Shown one piece after another: positions 48,805-63,800 of a stretch of 64,000 bases of DNA. The translations under genes and the position numbers were made by a program. The notes beneath the pieces are model-generated. The model had not been told where the DNA came from. It ran no database searches and saw nothing but the letters and a program-made list of their open reading frames with translations. Source of the stretch: Chiridota heheva. Its lineage: Eukaryota > Echinodermata > Holothuroidea > Apodida > Chiridotidae. The DNA lies in contig JAIGNY010001587.1 in NCBI GenBank assembly GCA_020152595.1, positions 1,480,001 to 1,544,000 on the forward strand, read 5' to 3'. Within the stretch, counting starts at the first letter, position 1. The number at the start of each line of letters is the position of its first letter.

Positions 48805-51800
48805 GTATATAAACTTTCCTTGTTTTTTTTTCCAATTCTTTATAATGTTGAATAATTTTAGCATTTTGACTGTGTAAACCATTTTGTTATATGAAGGTCA
48901 ATGGAAATTTTGAGTTGAATGAAACTTTTAGAAGAGTCTTTTATTCTGATTAGAACAATCTTTGTAATTTCGGAAATAGCTCTTATACTGTAGTTTCAGA
49001 GTTAGGGCAGGATTTGTTATCTGGATAATTACTGATTAAATTTAAGCCTTGCTAAATTTGTGATGTATGAACTGGAAGTATGGTAAAGACTTGAGAAATG
49101 TTTTCTGAATTTGTAGCCTCCCTCCAAAAACTTATGGAAGACAATCAGAAACAAAGAATATGAAAAACATAAGATCATTGTTGCTTAGTTATACATCACT
49201 CATTAATATCAAAAATTGCATGTACTGATTCCTAAAAATTCCAGAAGCTGAAAAAAAAAAAAGAATTTTTAAATGATTATGATGAGAAGTTTTGCTACAT
49301 TATTATGTATACAAGACTCAGGCATATCATATGTTTAATCTTTGATATGAGCAGGTCGAATATGCTTTAACCCTTTGATCCCCAGCATGTTCAAAACGTG
49401 ACTGCAATTTTTCATAACTTTTTTTTTTTTTTTAATTAATTTTCACAACTTTCCTTTCATTTTTTATCACTACAAGTTTGGTTTACATAAATGCTAAGAA
49501 AATAAATTTTTCAATTAAAGATTCAAAATAATGAAAATATCGACAACATGAAAATTAGAAAAAAGTGAGAGGTGGAAAGAGCATTTCGAAGAGATACTGA
49601 ATAGACCAGATCCTGTTTCTCCAGTTCCTAGCATAACATGTGACCCTGAAATAGATGAAATCAGTACCAGTTATATTACAAGAAGTGAAATAAAAGAGAC
49701 AATGATGAAGCTTAAGAATAACAAAGCTGCAGGCAAGGATGATATAACTGCTGAGTTGTTAAAAGCTGATATATGCACATCAGTATCAGTATTATCATTG
49801 CCATTTACACTTCCCTGGTATTATGGCTTGAAGAGCTGTTCAAAATTGTATGGGAAAAGGAAGTTATACCAAATTAATGGGAGCAGGGACTGATAACAAA
49901 AATACCTAAGAAAAGCAATACTACTGCATGCGATAACTGGCGTGGAATAAGCTTAACATCCATATACCAAGCAAAGTATTTTGAAGAGCTTCAAACGGAA
50001 TTACAGAATTAGAAACGGGGTTGACAGTAAGATGAGAGATAAACAGGCTGGATTTAGAAGAGGAAGGAGCACCACCGGGCAAATTTTTATCCTGCGCAAC
50101 ATTCTAGAACAGGTGGCTGAATGGCAGTCAACCATATATGACTTTGAGAAGGCATTTGACTCAGTGCACAGAGAAAGCCTCTGGAAAATAATGGCAGCCT
50201 ATGGTATTCCACCAAAGGTAATCTGTTTGATTAAAGCATTATATAAAGACAGTGAATGTGCAGTAATATAGATGGTGGTGTGGAATCTGAATGGTTTCAA
50301 GTCAAAAGTGGTGTAAAGCAAGGTGATGTAATGTCAGGGTTCCTTTTTCTGATGGAGGTAGACTGGGTGATGAGGAAAACAATTGATAATAGCAGGAATG
50401 AAATTAGTTTGAAGTTCATGTCAACCCTTGAGGACTTAGATTTTGCTGATAATATTGCTCTACTTTCATCTACATATCAACACATGCAAACCAATTAAGT
50501 GACCACACTCAATCAGTATGCTGCACAAACTGGACTAAGAATTAATAAGGATAAGACAGAGCCCATGAAAGCTAACAGCAAATGTGCAAACAAAGTTTAT
50601 ATCGATAACCAACAAATAGATGAGGTAAACAAGTTTAGAGACCTTGGTGCAACAGTAAGCTTACAAGGTGGTGACGAGGAAGATATCCAAAACAGAATCT
50701 CTGAAGCAAGAGTTGCAGTTATGAAATTAAATAAGATATGGAACCAAGCACATCAATATATACAAAAATACGACTGTTTAACTCTCTTGTTAAGTCTGTA
50801 CTTTTGTATGGTTGCGAGACATGGAGAGTTGATATAGCGGATAATAAAAAGCTGGATACATTTATGTTCAAATGTTACAAGAGAATTCTGAAGATCAGAT
50901 GGCTATATGTAATATCTAATGATGAAATACTGAGAATTACTAAACATGACAAAATCAGCACTGAAGTAAAAAAAAGAAGGTGGAGGTGGATTGGTCATGT
51001 AATGCACATGAGCAATATTAAGCACTGTGTGTGACAGCTATGACGTGAAAAACCAGAGTGGAGAAGGAAAGTTGGTCATCCTAGAACGACCTGGAGAAGG
51101 ACAGTAGAGAAGGAGAGGAATGTGATGGGATGGAGCCAGTGGACAGAAGCCAGACAAGATGCAAATAACAGAGTTAGTGGAGAGAGTGCACTGCAGCCTT
51201 ATGGGCCAGGAGGCCTAAAGAGACTAGGTGAGGTGAGGTGAAAATTAGCAAAATTAGGTCAAAATTGCTCTATTTTTTTGAGCTTGTGTAATTTCTTGTG
51301 AATAAGAAAATGGATAATTTTTTTACATATTTAGATTGTTAGTAAAATTTCCTTTCTATTGATACCAGTCTAAATTTGTTTTGTTTTTAAAGCAAAAGAT
51401 AAGCAAGAAAATTATCACCGCTGTAATTACTCGCAGAAAAAAAAAAATCTGGTTCGGTTCTTGAAGCTGGGTCGCTCACGTGAAATCCTGCATGCTTACC
51501 GCTACACCACACTGCCTATGAGTAGAATGGGGATTTGTTTTAAAACTTATAATTCAGTCTGGATTAGAACGGGGTAGTTGCTCTTTTTTATTTCAATTGA
51601 AAATGTGTGGAAGTACCAAGCTAACAATATATTTTGCATTGGGCAGTTGTATTGCGATCAGGAACTACGATTTTTGTCAAAAATTGGTCTCAAAAAGGCT
51701 ATAAAAATCATAAAATTTTGCCAAAAAAACTATATTGATGACAGGGGCACTCAAAATTTGACTGGAATTGGGTGCATTGATATCTTTGACAGTTTCTCAC

Positions 51801-54800
51801 AGGTTTACAGGCAAAAGCAAGGTTTGAAATTATGGCAAGTAAGTATTTGAGAAAAAAAAATGTTTTTCCATTAAATTTTCTGCATTTCTTAGTTTCATTT
51901 TCTCTATTTCAACCCAAAAATCTTCAACATAACTCCCATCAAAAAGTTACATTTTTTGATAAAACAATTTGAGCTCTTTCAATGATAACAGACGAAACAA
52001 AATATTTTTTTGAAAAGTGCATGTCCAATTGGCCGTGTCACGAAGGGTTAATTACAAACTTGTATCCAAGGCCATCCACTACTTGCCCCTGGCAAGCCAT
52101 GTTATACAGTAGAACCAACATCAACATGAGAGAGAATTTGATATGGCATTTGTAGGTACAGTGTAGTTTTCCTGATCTATAAAAGCTCAGGGATCTGAAT
52201 AGTTTTTAAACTGGTTTACTAATTATTGCCTCAAGACATCCATTAACGTTTAAATGTGTCAGAAGTTTATGGGAGGCCAGAAACGGAAACAATTCTATAT
52301 CACTATTAATAACCCAGCTTATAGTGACACTTACCACTTTCTTCTTCTTTTATTTTTACAAGATTAAAAGATGGAGACAGAATGGGGTGAATAAGAAAAA
52401 GTTATGCACAGCGAGACCAGGTTGGCAAGCCACAAGTCTGAGAGTAGGGAAGTATAAAAGAACCCACACAAACATCCACGTCAACCTGGTGGACATTTTA
52501 GAAGTGGACACTGACCGGCAGGTGGTTAGGGTAGAGCCCTTGGTCACTATGGGTCAGCTTACTACCATGATCAATCCCATGGGATGGACTCTTCCCGTTC
52601 TTCCAGAGCTAGATGACTTGACCGTAGGTATGATGCAATACCACTTTAATACATTTGGTTTCATTTTGGTGAAGGTGTGGGGACAGGGAATATTATAATC
52701 ATCACTAGAAAGAGCTGTACAGCCTGCATAGAATGCTTGTTTAATGAAAATATAGCTTTCGAAATATGGTGAATAAAGTTTGAAGAAGTTTTAATGTATT
52801 CAAAAGTTGGGAGGTACAGTGGTTAAGCAGTCATGCTCGCATGTGAAAGATACCAGGTTTGACTCATGTTGTGAGCGCTGCATTGTGTTCTTGAGCAAGA
52901 CACTTCAATCTACTTGCTTCAGCCCACTCAGCTGTAAAATGAGTACCAGCACTGCTGGGGAGTTAACCTGCAGTGGGCCGGTGTCCTATCCAGGGGGAGG
53001 TATGTAATTTGATCCTATTACACCAAGCCTCCATGGATGAAGTATAGATGTAATAGAAGCTCAAAATATTTAATGCAATTCTTTAAATTTCTGTCCTTAA
53101 TTTCAGTCACTGAAAATCATCTGACTGTTTTTCTTGTTAAATTTTGATAGATGGTATGATGGAGATTTAAAACCTCTTTGCCATATTCACCTGCTCCCAT
53201 TCAAAGGACATTAGTGATGGATTAAAAAACAATGGGCTAACCACAAGTAAATTCATTGGTTTTCTCTGTGTAATGTCACAAATTTGAATATGAATTTGCA
53301 CCATATTTTAAAATAATGCCTTAAAAATAAAAGATGCTATAAAATGGTAAATGTTTAATTGATTTTGATTCTATTCCATTGCTGTGCTGGAGAGATTGAC
53401 AAGATTTTTTATATTCAATTAAGCAAAATGGCAGCTTCCATGTGTCAACTTGAAATGAGAATATCTTGATATAAGGGTGTTTCAGCCGACGTCATAGAGT
53501 CACATGACTTTGTTTACATCACCATTTTGTCGTGAAACCAATGTTGTCTGCTGTACGCTTAATTAGACTTACATTCGTTTGCATGTTGTTATATAAGAAT
53601 ATTTTTGTAAAATGATTATGCCGAAATCTTGCTGTGCTGTTGGTTGCACTAATAGATGTGTGCAAGGGACTAAAAAGACATTTTCTCGATTTCTATCTGA
53701 TCCTGATTAACATTCGAAATTAGTTTCTGCTGTACGCTGTTACTTATGGATGGCTTTCAACCTACAGTACACACTAGGACTTGCAGCAAGCACTTTCTAT
53801 CAGTTATGTAGGCTTTGTCTGAGTATAATGAACAATCAGCTGGTGTTAACGTTAAAGTTGCTCTTCGTATACCCAGTGAATGTATCAAACTTACGGAAAA
53901 TATGAAGTAAAATCGGAAGCGAACAAAAATTGTAAGTGGTAAAATGCGCTGAACTGGTACCAGTAGGTTAGCATGCAGTATGTTTGTTGTACGTGTGATG
54001 TGACTGAGCTACGTGAAGACCTGTGAAACGTAACGATGCCGCTGCCCTGCAAAATGGCTTCCAGAATGAAGTAGAGTCACATGATGAAATTCCTCTATAG
54101 CACGGTTTCTTAGTTTATTTTTTCTATGGGCCACCATTTGACAACAGCCTCAGGCTGCGGGCCAATTGCTTGGCAAAACCAGCATCACATGACAAACAAA
54201 ACATGTTAGAACAATTCCTGAATGCAAACAAGCCGAGTGCACACGCGATAAGGGTGTACGCCAGATGTCAGCGGTTCTTTTATCCACCTTCCTTTAATAC
54301 CCTGCAAGTCTGCCCATTTTATAGCGGAGCTACAGATAACATTTTATTTGATAAGCTGCGATGTCCTAGTTCGCTGATCTGCCTTGGAAAAACCCAATAT
54401 ACTGGATTTTGCAATTTTTACCGATCTCATTCAGATTGATCGGGACGTATTATATATGACTATTGTTCGCCGGCCAGATTGGATTGTCTTGCAAGCCAGA
54501 ATTGGCCTGTGGGCCGCTATTAAGAATTGCTGCTTTATAGGAATAAGCTTTTGACTTGCTGGTTGTGGTAGTTGCTTTATTTTTCAATTCTCTAAATGAA
54601 ATGTCAGACTTTATGTCTCCTTTAAGCTCAAGCTGTTGCCACTTGTCCATTGATTATTAGATACATAATCAACTAGCTAACTAATCATAATGAATTTCTT
54701 TTTATTTCTATAGGTGGTCTCATCATGGGGGTTGGGATTGAGAGCTCTTCCCATAAACATGGACTGTTCCAACACATTTGTGAATCATATGAATTGGTGC

Positions 54801-57800
54801 TGGGTAGTGGAGAAGTCATACACTGCTCAAAGGTTTTTAATTTGATACACATCGCTATATCACTAGGAATTAAAACAAGTTTTTGATTTGAGTTTTTCCC
54901 CAAGTTACAAACTTAAGTTAAACTCTCTCACAAAGAAAGTGAACACTGCATGGTGCATCAACTGCTGTCATAAGTTTGCAGATTCTTTTACCTGCAGTTG
55001 TACTATACTTTGAAATGAGTAAAAGCTTAAGTATGGACAAAAGAAGAGATGGAACTTAAAGGAATATTCCCATGTTTTTTTGTAAGCTTTTATGAGAGAA
55101 ATATTTTAGAAACAATTTAGTACAAAAATCATGTTGATATGTTATTCCTACCAGGAGATATTCAAATTTTAAGGTTTACAAAAAAAGCCAATAAACGAAT
55201 AGGAAAAGGCTTAGTATGACATCACAGCAAAACATTCTCATACAAATTAATGTATTACATTATAATCTATCATCCTTTTTTATTAGTAAAACTTACTAGA
55301 AAAATAACTTGATAAAAGTTAGGTATTTATATACATTACCAAATATACCCTACTTCATGACATTTGGAAAATTGTTTCTAATCATACAAAAAGAACCAAT
55401 TAACTTTCAAAGAAATACATAAGCATTTGCAATGGAATTGTCTCTATAACATCATCAAACACGGATTCATCATACTGTACAAAAACTTTAAAATGCAATT
55501 GGGAAATCGTTAAAAATCTATATTTCCTGAACGCAATATGATATCAACCTGATTTGTGTACCAAATTTGCTCTAAAAGTATGCTCTTTCAAATAAAAGTT
55601 TACGAAAACCATGGAAATAAAAAAAAATTAAACATAAGTATATTACAGGAAAACCATGGGAATATTACAGAAAAAACAGCGGAAAATTACAGAAAAAAAC
55701 ATGGGAATATTACAGAAAAAAACATGGGAATATTACAAAAAAACCATGGGAATATTACAGAAAAAACCATAGGAATATTACAGAAAAAACCAAGGGAATA
55801 TTACCAAAAAAAAGATGGGATTATTACAAAAAAACTTTTGGAATATTACAGAAAAAAAACATGGCAATATTACAGGAAAAAACCATGGCAATATTACAGA
55901 AAAAACCATGGCAATATTACAGAAAAAAACCATGGCAATATTACAGAAAAAAACCATGGCAATATTACAGAAAAAAACATTAGAATATTACACAAAAAAC
56001 TATGGGAATATTACACAAAAAACCATGGGAATATTACAGAATAATCCATAGCAATATTACAGAAAAAAACATGGCAATATTACAGAAAAACCATGAGAAT
56101 ATTACACAAAAAACATGGAAATATTACACAAAAAACCATGGGAATATTACACAAAAAACCATGGGAATATTACCTAAAAAAACATGGGATTATTACAAAA
56201 AAACTATTGGAATATTACAGAAAAAACCATGGCAATATTACAGAAAAATCCATGGCAGTATTACAGAAAAAAACCATGGCAATATTACAGAAAAAACCAT
56301 GAGAATATTACACAAAAAACCATGGGAATATTACACAAAAGACCATGGGAATATTACACAAAAAACCATGGCAATATTACAGAAAAAACCATGAGAATAT
56401 TACACAAAAAACCATGGCAATATTACACACAAAACCATGAAAATATTACACAAAAACCATGGGAATATTACACAAAAAATGGGAATATTACTAAAAAAAC
56501 ATGGGATTATTACAAAAAAACTATTGAATATTACAGAAAAACCATGGCAATATTACAGAAAAATCCATGGCAGTATTACAGAAAAAAACCATGGCAATAT
56601 TACAGAAAAACCATGAGAATATTACACAAAAACCATGGGAATATTACACAAAAGACCATGGGAATATTACAAAAAACCATGGCAATATTACAGAAAAACC
56701 ATGAGAATATTACACAAAAAACCATGGAAATATTACACAAAAACCATGGGAATATTACACACAAAACCATGAAAATATTACACAAAAACCATGGGAATAT
56801 TACACAAAAACCATGGGAATATTACCTAAAAAACATGGATTATTACAAAAACTATTGGAATATTACAGAAAAAACCATGGCAATATTACAGAAAATCCAT
56901 GGCAGTATTACAGAAAAACCATGGCAATATTACAGAAAAAACCATGAGAATATTACACAAAAAACCATGGGAATATTACACAAAAGACCATGGGAATATT
57001 ACACAAAAAACCATGGGAATATTACACAAAAAACCATGGGAATATTACCTAAAAAAACATGGGATTATTACAAAAAAACTATTGGAATATTACAGAAAAA
57101 ACCATGGCAATATTACAGAAAAATCCATGGCAGTATTACAGAAGAAAACCATGGCAATATTACAGAAAAAACCATGAGAATATTACACAAAAAACCATGG
57201 GAATATTACACAAAAGACCATGGGAATATTACACAAAAAACCATGGCAATATTACAGAAAAAACCATGAGAATATTACACAAAAAACCATGGAAATATTA
57301 CACAAAAAACCATGGGAATATTACACACAAAACCATGAAAATATTACACAAAAACCATGGGAATATTACACAAAAAACCATGGGAATATTACCTAAAAAA
57401 CATGGGATTATTACAAAAAAAACATTGGAATATTACAGAAAATACCATGGGAATATTACAGAAAAACTATGGGAATATTACACAAAAAACCATGGAATAT
57501 TACAGAAAAACCATGAGAATATTACACAAAAACCATGGGAATATTACACAAAAAACCATGGGAATATTACACAAAAAACCATGGGACTTTTAAAAAAAGA
57601 TTGGAAATATTCCTTTAAACTAAATGGATTAACTTAGCAGAAGAGTAAAGTGGAATGTGTTAAGTACATGTAAGTGCTGCATGTGGGTTTTCAGATGATT
57701 ACTTAGGTACTTATTTATAAGCTTATAACTTTAAACCGATCAAGAACAGATAAGTAGTTAGGGGTGTATGGAAATGGTGCTTCACCATTCACCTTTACAA

Positions 57801-60800
57801 ACCATTTCAATCGATTTTTTAACAGCATTTTAACACTTTTGTAGGTTTTTTTTTTACTCTTCTGTCTTTTCCTTAAACCTTCTCTGGCAATATTTACTTG
57901 AGATGTGGACATTGTGAACCTACAATCTTGGACAAAACTGGTCAGGGTAGCAAAGAACTAACTATTAAGTGTTGTGAATCTTGATTTTTTCCTTCATCGA
58001 TTTAAACCTCCCCACCCCACCCCCCTTTCCACTGTTGGAATTTGTGTTCAAGCCTAATTTGAAAATGAATATTAACAATGCTCAACATTTAATGGGGAGG
58101 GATGGGAGGGGTTAAGATATTAAGTAGGGCAGGGGACTTTAGGGGCATCAAGGAAATTATGCAAATGTACTAAGAATTTTAAAAAATGATAGAATACGGA
58201 TGAAAGAATCACTAAGAAAAAGTGCCATTATTTATGATGTTGAATAATAAAGAAAAAAAGTATTACAAATTTTCATGAAGTGTTTAAATGAGTTTAGTCC
58301 AAGATTGTAGACCAGATCCTTGGTTAGTATTCCAAGACATTGCAATGGTTTCTCTGCTTTTAGACATATTGGAAGTTTTAAGGGAATATATTCATTGTGA
58401 AACATCCCTATGGTAAACATTGTATATTTTATATTGTAGAAGGTAATAAAGAATAACAAATTGGTCAAGATTCTACCTCTGTGTTATAAGAAAGACTTCA
58501 AACCATCATTATAGAGACAACCATAGGTGTACAACAAAAAGGCTTAAGACTTGACAAGATGACTCTGCATGCAGAGTGTTTAAAAAACATATTTCTGGGA
58601 TGAGCATTGTCTGTGAATTCGCTGATGATTCCATAAAAAAAATTCTTCTCTTTTGCAATTCAATCTCAAGATTAAGTCCTTTGCATGCTCATGACTATTA
58701 TCATGTTGTGAGTGCCATAATTATGCAAGTTTAATTATGTCGGGTACAAACATTAACAGAAGGAAAAAACAAGTTTGCCGCTCATGACATCGATAATGGT
58801 ATTAAAAATCAATGGAATTGGTCTTGGTTAGAAAAGCAGATAAAAACATATACAGTGTATTAAAAGTTATTTCAAGTTAAAAATGTTGTGAAGTAGACAG
58901 ATAAACAATTTTTTGCGAACTAATATGGCATATCGGTCAGACCTATACAGTTCAAAAAGATGTTCCCAAAGACAAAGTTACGACAGCACAATTAAGCATA
59001 AAATTGGTAAATGTTAAGCTTGCATTTTGTTCAAAATATATTGCATGGGAATTTGTGCAATGAAATTTCTTATTCATTATTTCACAACATGTTTTGATTT
59101 ATTCATGAAGTAGGCCTAGGCTATGACAAGTTATGTTTAGAAAAATGATAAAGTTTGGAGTATTTCGAAAGTCTACCTCTTTAGTTTGCATAGTACGAAG
59201 TCACAAGTGCTTTTGAAATTTGTTAATACCTGGTGTCCTTCGGAAGCGGCAGACTTCCCATTGTTTCATGTTTATTGTTTGTGTCATGTGCAGTGATTTG
59301 TTGTGGTCAGCCAGGCTCTTCCTTGATATTTAAAGGAGAAGCTATACTGATTCATCATATTCCCACTTTTGTTTTCTCTGATCTAGGAAGAAAACACAGA
59401 CCTGTTTTATTCCGTCCCATGGTCACATGGAACGCTCGGATTTCTTGTGTCGGCAACAATAAGGATTATACCAGCCAAGAAATTTGTTCGTTTGGAGTAC
59501 CAACCTGTTCACACCTTTGATGATGTCATCAAAGTCTTCTCACAATTTGCCACTCAGACGGACAAGAATGACTTTGTGGAGGGTTTGGTGTACTCGGAGA
59601 ACACAGCTGTGGTTATGAGAGGGGTGCAAACAGATGAGGCTGAAGCAGATAAGGTAAAGAAAATGTGTATATATATATATATCCAAAGTGAAACATTTGT
59701 TTTCATACACTTGGTCCCATACCGTGCATGAATTGTGCAGACGACCAAGATTCCCCCAGTATTTGATTGGTCAATAAGATTCCCCCAGTATAAGTTTGGT
59801 CCATTATGGACACGTGAATCTCGACCAGGTAACATTATTTAAATTAGTTTTCTGGAAATTGCCGATTCGGATATGGAAAGGTCAATAGTTATCTCAGCAA
59901 AGCTAACTGCAGTTCATGCAAATCTCACCTAGGGGTGAAAAAATACTTTACTTTCTGAGACAATAGAAGGTCTTTACAAATTTTCTGTGAGTATGTTAAA
60001 GAAAATTGTATTGTTGTCTTTTCTCATTTCTCTCTTTTCTTTGCATCTTTTCTCCCATTTCTTTCTACCCTTTTCCTTTCTTTCCCTCCCCTTTCCCTTT
60101 CTTCCCCTCCCCTCCCCTTTCCCTTTCTTTTCTCTTCTTCCTCATTTTTTTTCTTTCTGGAAACTACTCAATTTTGAGACTATTGGTGTTGTGGTCCACT
60201 ATATCATCAACCCCTGATCTCACTTATCCAAACTTTTTGCTTATTTTAAGTGCCTTTGTTCCAGACTGTTTAGATATACATGTAAGTGCATAATTACTGC
60301 AGTTTGCTGCAAGGCTTCATGTTATATCCAGATATATTGTCAGTTTTTACCACACTTGACAAGACCTTGTTCGTGGATTTTAATGAAAGTTTAAGCAATT
60401 TAGTTTATTTTGACTTTGCTTTGTCTTGGATAGATTTTAACAGTTTATTTTGGCTGCAAGTTGTACAAATTGCTAGATATTCTTCTTTTCTTTTAATTAT
60501 TTGTCTTTTATCTTACTTGTAGTTACTACACTTTGCAAGTAAAAGTGAATGATGTCATTTCAAGTGTGGTGAAATTACAATGATAGAGAAAATTTAAAGA
60601 GGTAATGATGGCATATAGTTATGATCCTTCCTTAGTAAAGTTTATTTTTGAAATTAATATGTCTATTAAAATATTATTTGACAGATCAACAACATTGGTG
60701 CCTTCTACAAGCCATGGTTCTTCAAGCATGTGGAGCGTTTCCTGGAGACCGGTCCTTGTGTGGAGTACATACCTCTGAGAGATTACTACCATCGTCACAC

Positions 60801-63800
60801 ACGCAGCTTCTTCTGGGAGATGCAGGTGAGAAAAGCTTTGATATCTTACTCCTTTGAGGAAATATTGAGTTCATGATATGTCACTAACTTTCAGGCCCAT
60901 AGCCAGTTTTGGGGAGCTGTGCCCCCTTGTGAAGGTCTGGGCCCCCCACCTTTGTAAAATCCAATGAAAATATATATAGCAAGATTACGTAGATAACCTG
61001 CCCAAGCGCCCCGCCCCCTCTTGAAGTCATTGCACCCCCTTTGAGAAAAGTCTTGGCTACGGGCCTGGGAAACATGCCTTAAGTGGTTGGTGTAGAACGT
61101 TTCCCTTATCAGAGCAGTAGCCAGCATCAATATTTTAGGGGGACACAGACTGACTTAGGGGAAACAGTCTTACCTGGTGACAAAGCCTTGTTAGAAGCAC
61201 TGAAGATAAATAGGATTTTAGATGCGTAGTTGGAATTTGAAGAACAAGACTTGTCAACTACAGGGGTAAATTCCCTCTCCTGTTAAGCTTAAAAGTTAGA
61301 TCCATCTGAGTCTCCTCTCTTGATCACAGCTTTCTGACTTTTAGTTCTCGTATTTCTCTCAATCTCCCCCTATTTTCTTTCCTTCCTACCTCAAGAATAA
61401 TCTAACCTCTCAGGCACAATTTGACTCTCTTTGTCGTGGTGCCGTTAAGCCCTGATCAAACAAACAAACAAACCATTTGAGTCATTAGGTCCATTAGGCT
61501 GCTGCTTTTCCCCAGTTTCCATGATGCAAGCATATGAGAGCACATGCCTACCCCTGGGTGGGAAGCCATTCCATTACAGGTTAACTCCCCAACAGTGTTG
61601 GTACTCATTTTATAGCTGAATGGAAGTGAGCAAGTGGAGTAAAGTGTCTTGCTCAAGAACACAATGGTGTGCTCACGACGGTGGTCACAAGCCAAACCAG
61701 TATCTTTTACATACGAGCATGACTGAGCCAGTCTTTCTTATGCGTATGCTATTATATCACAGTGATGTACACAATTACTTCCTAGTATGCCATTATATCA
61801 CAGTGATGTACACAATTACTCCCTAGTATGCCATTGTATCACAGTGATGTACACAATTACTCCCTAGTATGCCATTGTATCACAGTGATGTACACAATAA
61901 CTCCCTACATTATATCACAGTGATGTACACAATTACTCCCTAGTATGCCATTGTATCACAGTGATGTACACAATCACTCCCTAGTATGCCATTGTATCAC
62001 AGTGATGTACACAATTACTCCCTAGTATGCCATTATATCACAGTGATTTACACAATTACTCCCTAGTTTGCCATTGTATCACAGTGATGTACACAATTAC
62101 TCCCTAGTATGCCATTGTATCACAGTGATGTACACAATTACTCCCTGGTGTGCCATTATATCACAGTGATGTACACAATTACTCCCTGGTATGCCATTAT
62201 ATCACAGTGATGTACACAATTACTCCCTAGTATGGCATTGTATCACAGTGATGTACACAATTATTCCCTATGCCATTGTATCACAGTGATGTACACAATT
62301 GCTCCCTAGTATGCCATTGTATCACAGTGATGTACACAATTACTCCCTAGTATGCCATTGTATCACAGTGATGTACACAATTACTCCCTAGTATGCCATT
62401 GTCTCACAGTGATGTACACAATTACTCCGTGGTATGCCATTGTATCACAGTGATGTACACAATTCTCCCTAGTATACCATTATATCACAGTGATGTACAC
62501 AATTACTTCCTAGTATGCCATTATATCACAGTGATTTACACAATTACTCCCTAGTTTGCCATTGCATCACAGTGATGTACACAATTACTCCCTAGTATGA
62601 CATTGTATCACAGTGATGTACACAATTAATCCGTGGTATGCCATTGTTTCACAGTGATGTACACAATTACTCCCTAGTATGCCATTGTATCACAGTGATG
62701 TACACAATTACTCCCTGGTGTGCCATTATATCACAGTGATGTACACAATTACTCCCTGGTATGCCATTATATCACAGTGATGTACACAATTACTCCCTAG
62801 TATGGCATTGTATCACAGTGATGTACACAATTACTCCCTATGCCATTGTATCACAGTGATGTACACAATTACTCCCTAGTGTGCCATTGTATCACAGTGA
62901 TGTACACAATTACTCCCTAGTATGCCATTATATCACAGTGATGTACACAATTACTCCCTAGTATGCCATTGTATCACAGTGATGTACACAATTACTCCCT
63001 AGTTTGCCATTGTATCACAGTGATGTACACAATTACTCCCTAGTATGCCATTGTATCACAGTGATGTACACAATTACTCCGTGGTATGCCATTGTATCAC
63101 AGTGATGTACACAATTACTCCCTAGTATGCCATTATATCACAGTGATGTACACAATTACTCCCTAGTATGCCATTATATCACAGTGATGTACACAATTAC
63201 TCCCTAGTATGCCATTGTATCACAGTGATGTACACAATTAACTCCCTAGTATGCCATTGTATCACAGTGATGTACACAATTACTCCCTAGTATGCCATTG
63301 TATCACAGTGATGTACACAATTACTCCCTAGTATGCCATTGCGTCACAGTGATGTACACAATTACTCCCTGGTAAACTATATTACATAGATCTTGTTGAA
63401 GATGGATTGTTTTGACTTGAAAGGTTTCTCTGCTTTTAGATTATATTTTAGGTTATTGTTATCAGGCCAGTAATCGTGTTAGCGTGCACAGAAATATACA
63501 ATACCATTACTGATTGGTCTGAATATTTGTACAAGCCAAGCAATGCCCGCTGCTGAAGTGATATGTAATAACGGCGTATCAAGGAATTCTCTTGAGAAAA
63601 TAATCCCTTTTTAAACTTTGCTTTCTTCCCTTTTCATGGTACTTTTGTATGATATTGAATTTGCTTCCTATTTCACCAATATCTATATTTGATTGACATA
63701 GTTATTAATGACTTCCTCAAAAAAAATTGTTTTAATTGTTATGATTTTGGCACAAATTGCCTATCTTTACAGGACATAATCCCATTTGGCAACCATCCCC

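Larger units (their letters stand above)
49371..52047. mobile_element. Possible piggyBac-like MITE interrupted by an RTE LINE
   Basis: Starts TTAA|CCCTTTGATC (TTAA at 49367-49370) and ends ACGAAGGG|TTAA (TTAA at 52048-52051). Ends beginning CCCTTTG or CCCTTCG flanked by TTAA fit piggyBac-type elements. The inverted ends match over only about 8 bp, so confidence is limited. Without the LINE the element would be about 1 kb. Confidence 0.4.

Noticed and set aside
51455..51530. tRNA gene
   Set aside because: A-box-like only; no cloverleaf, anticodon arm or intact B-box could be built.
51578..51850. 90-residue frame in DHCR24 intron 1
   Set aside because: No domain, signal or splice support; not a DHCR24 exon.
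55556..57637. Long frames with [12 protein letters not shown] repeats (up to 361 residues)
   Set aside because: Units near 24 bp happen to lack stops; all three + frames give similar products and the array sits in a DHCR24 intron.
61743..63372. CRISPR-like array
   Set aside because: The whole unit repeats with no unique spacers, and the context is an animal gene intron.
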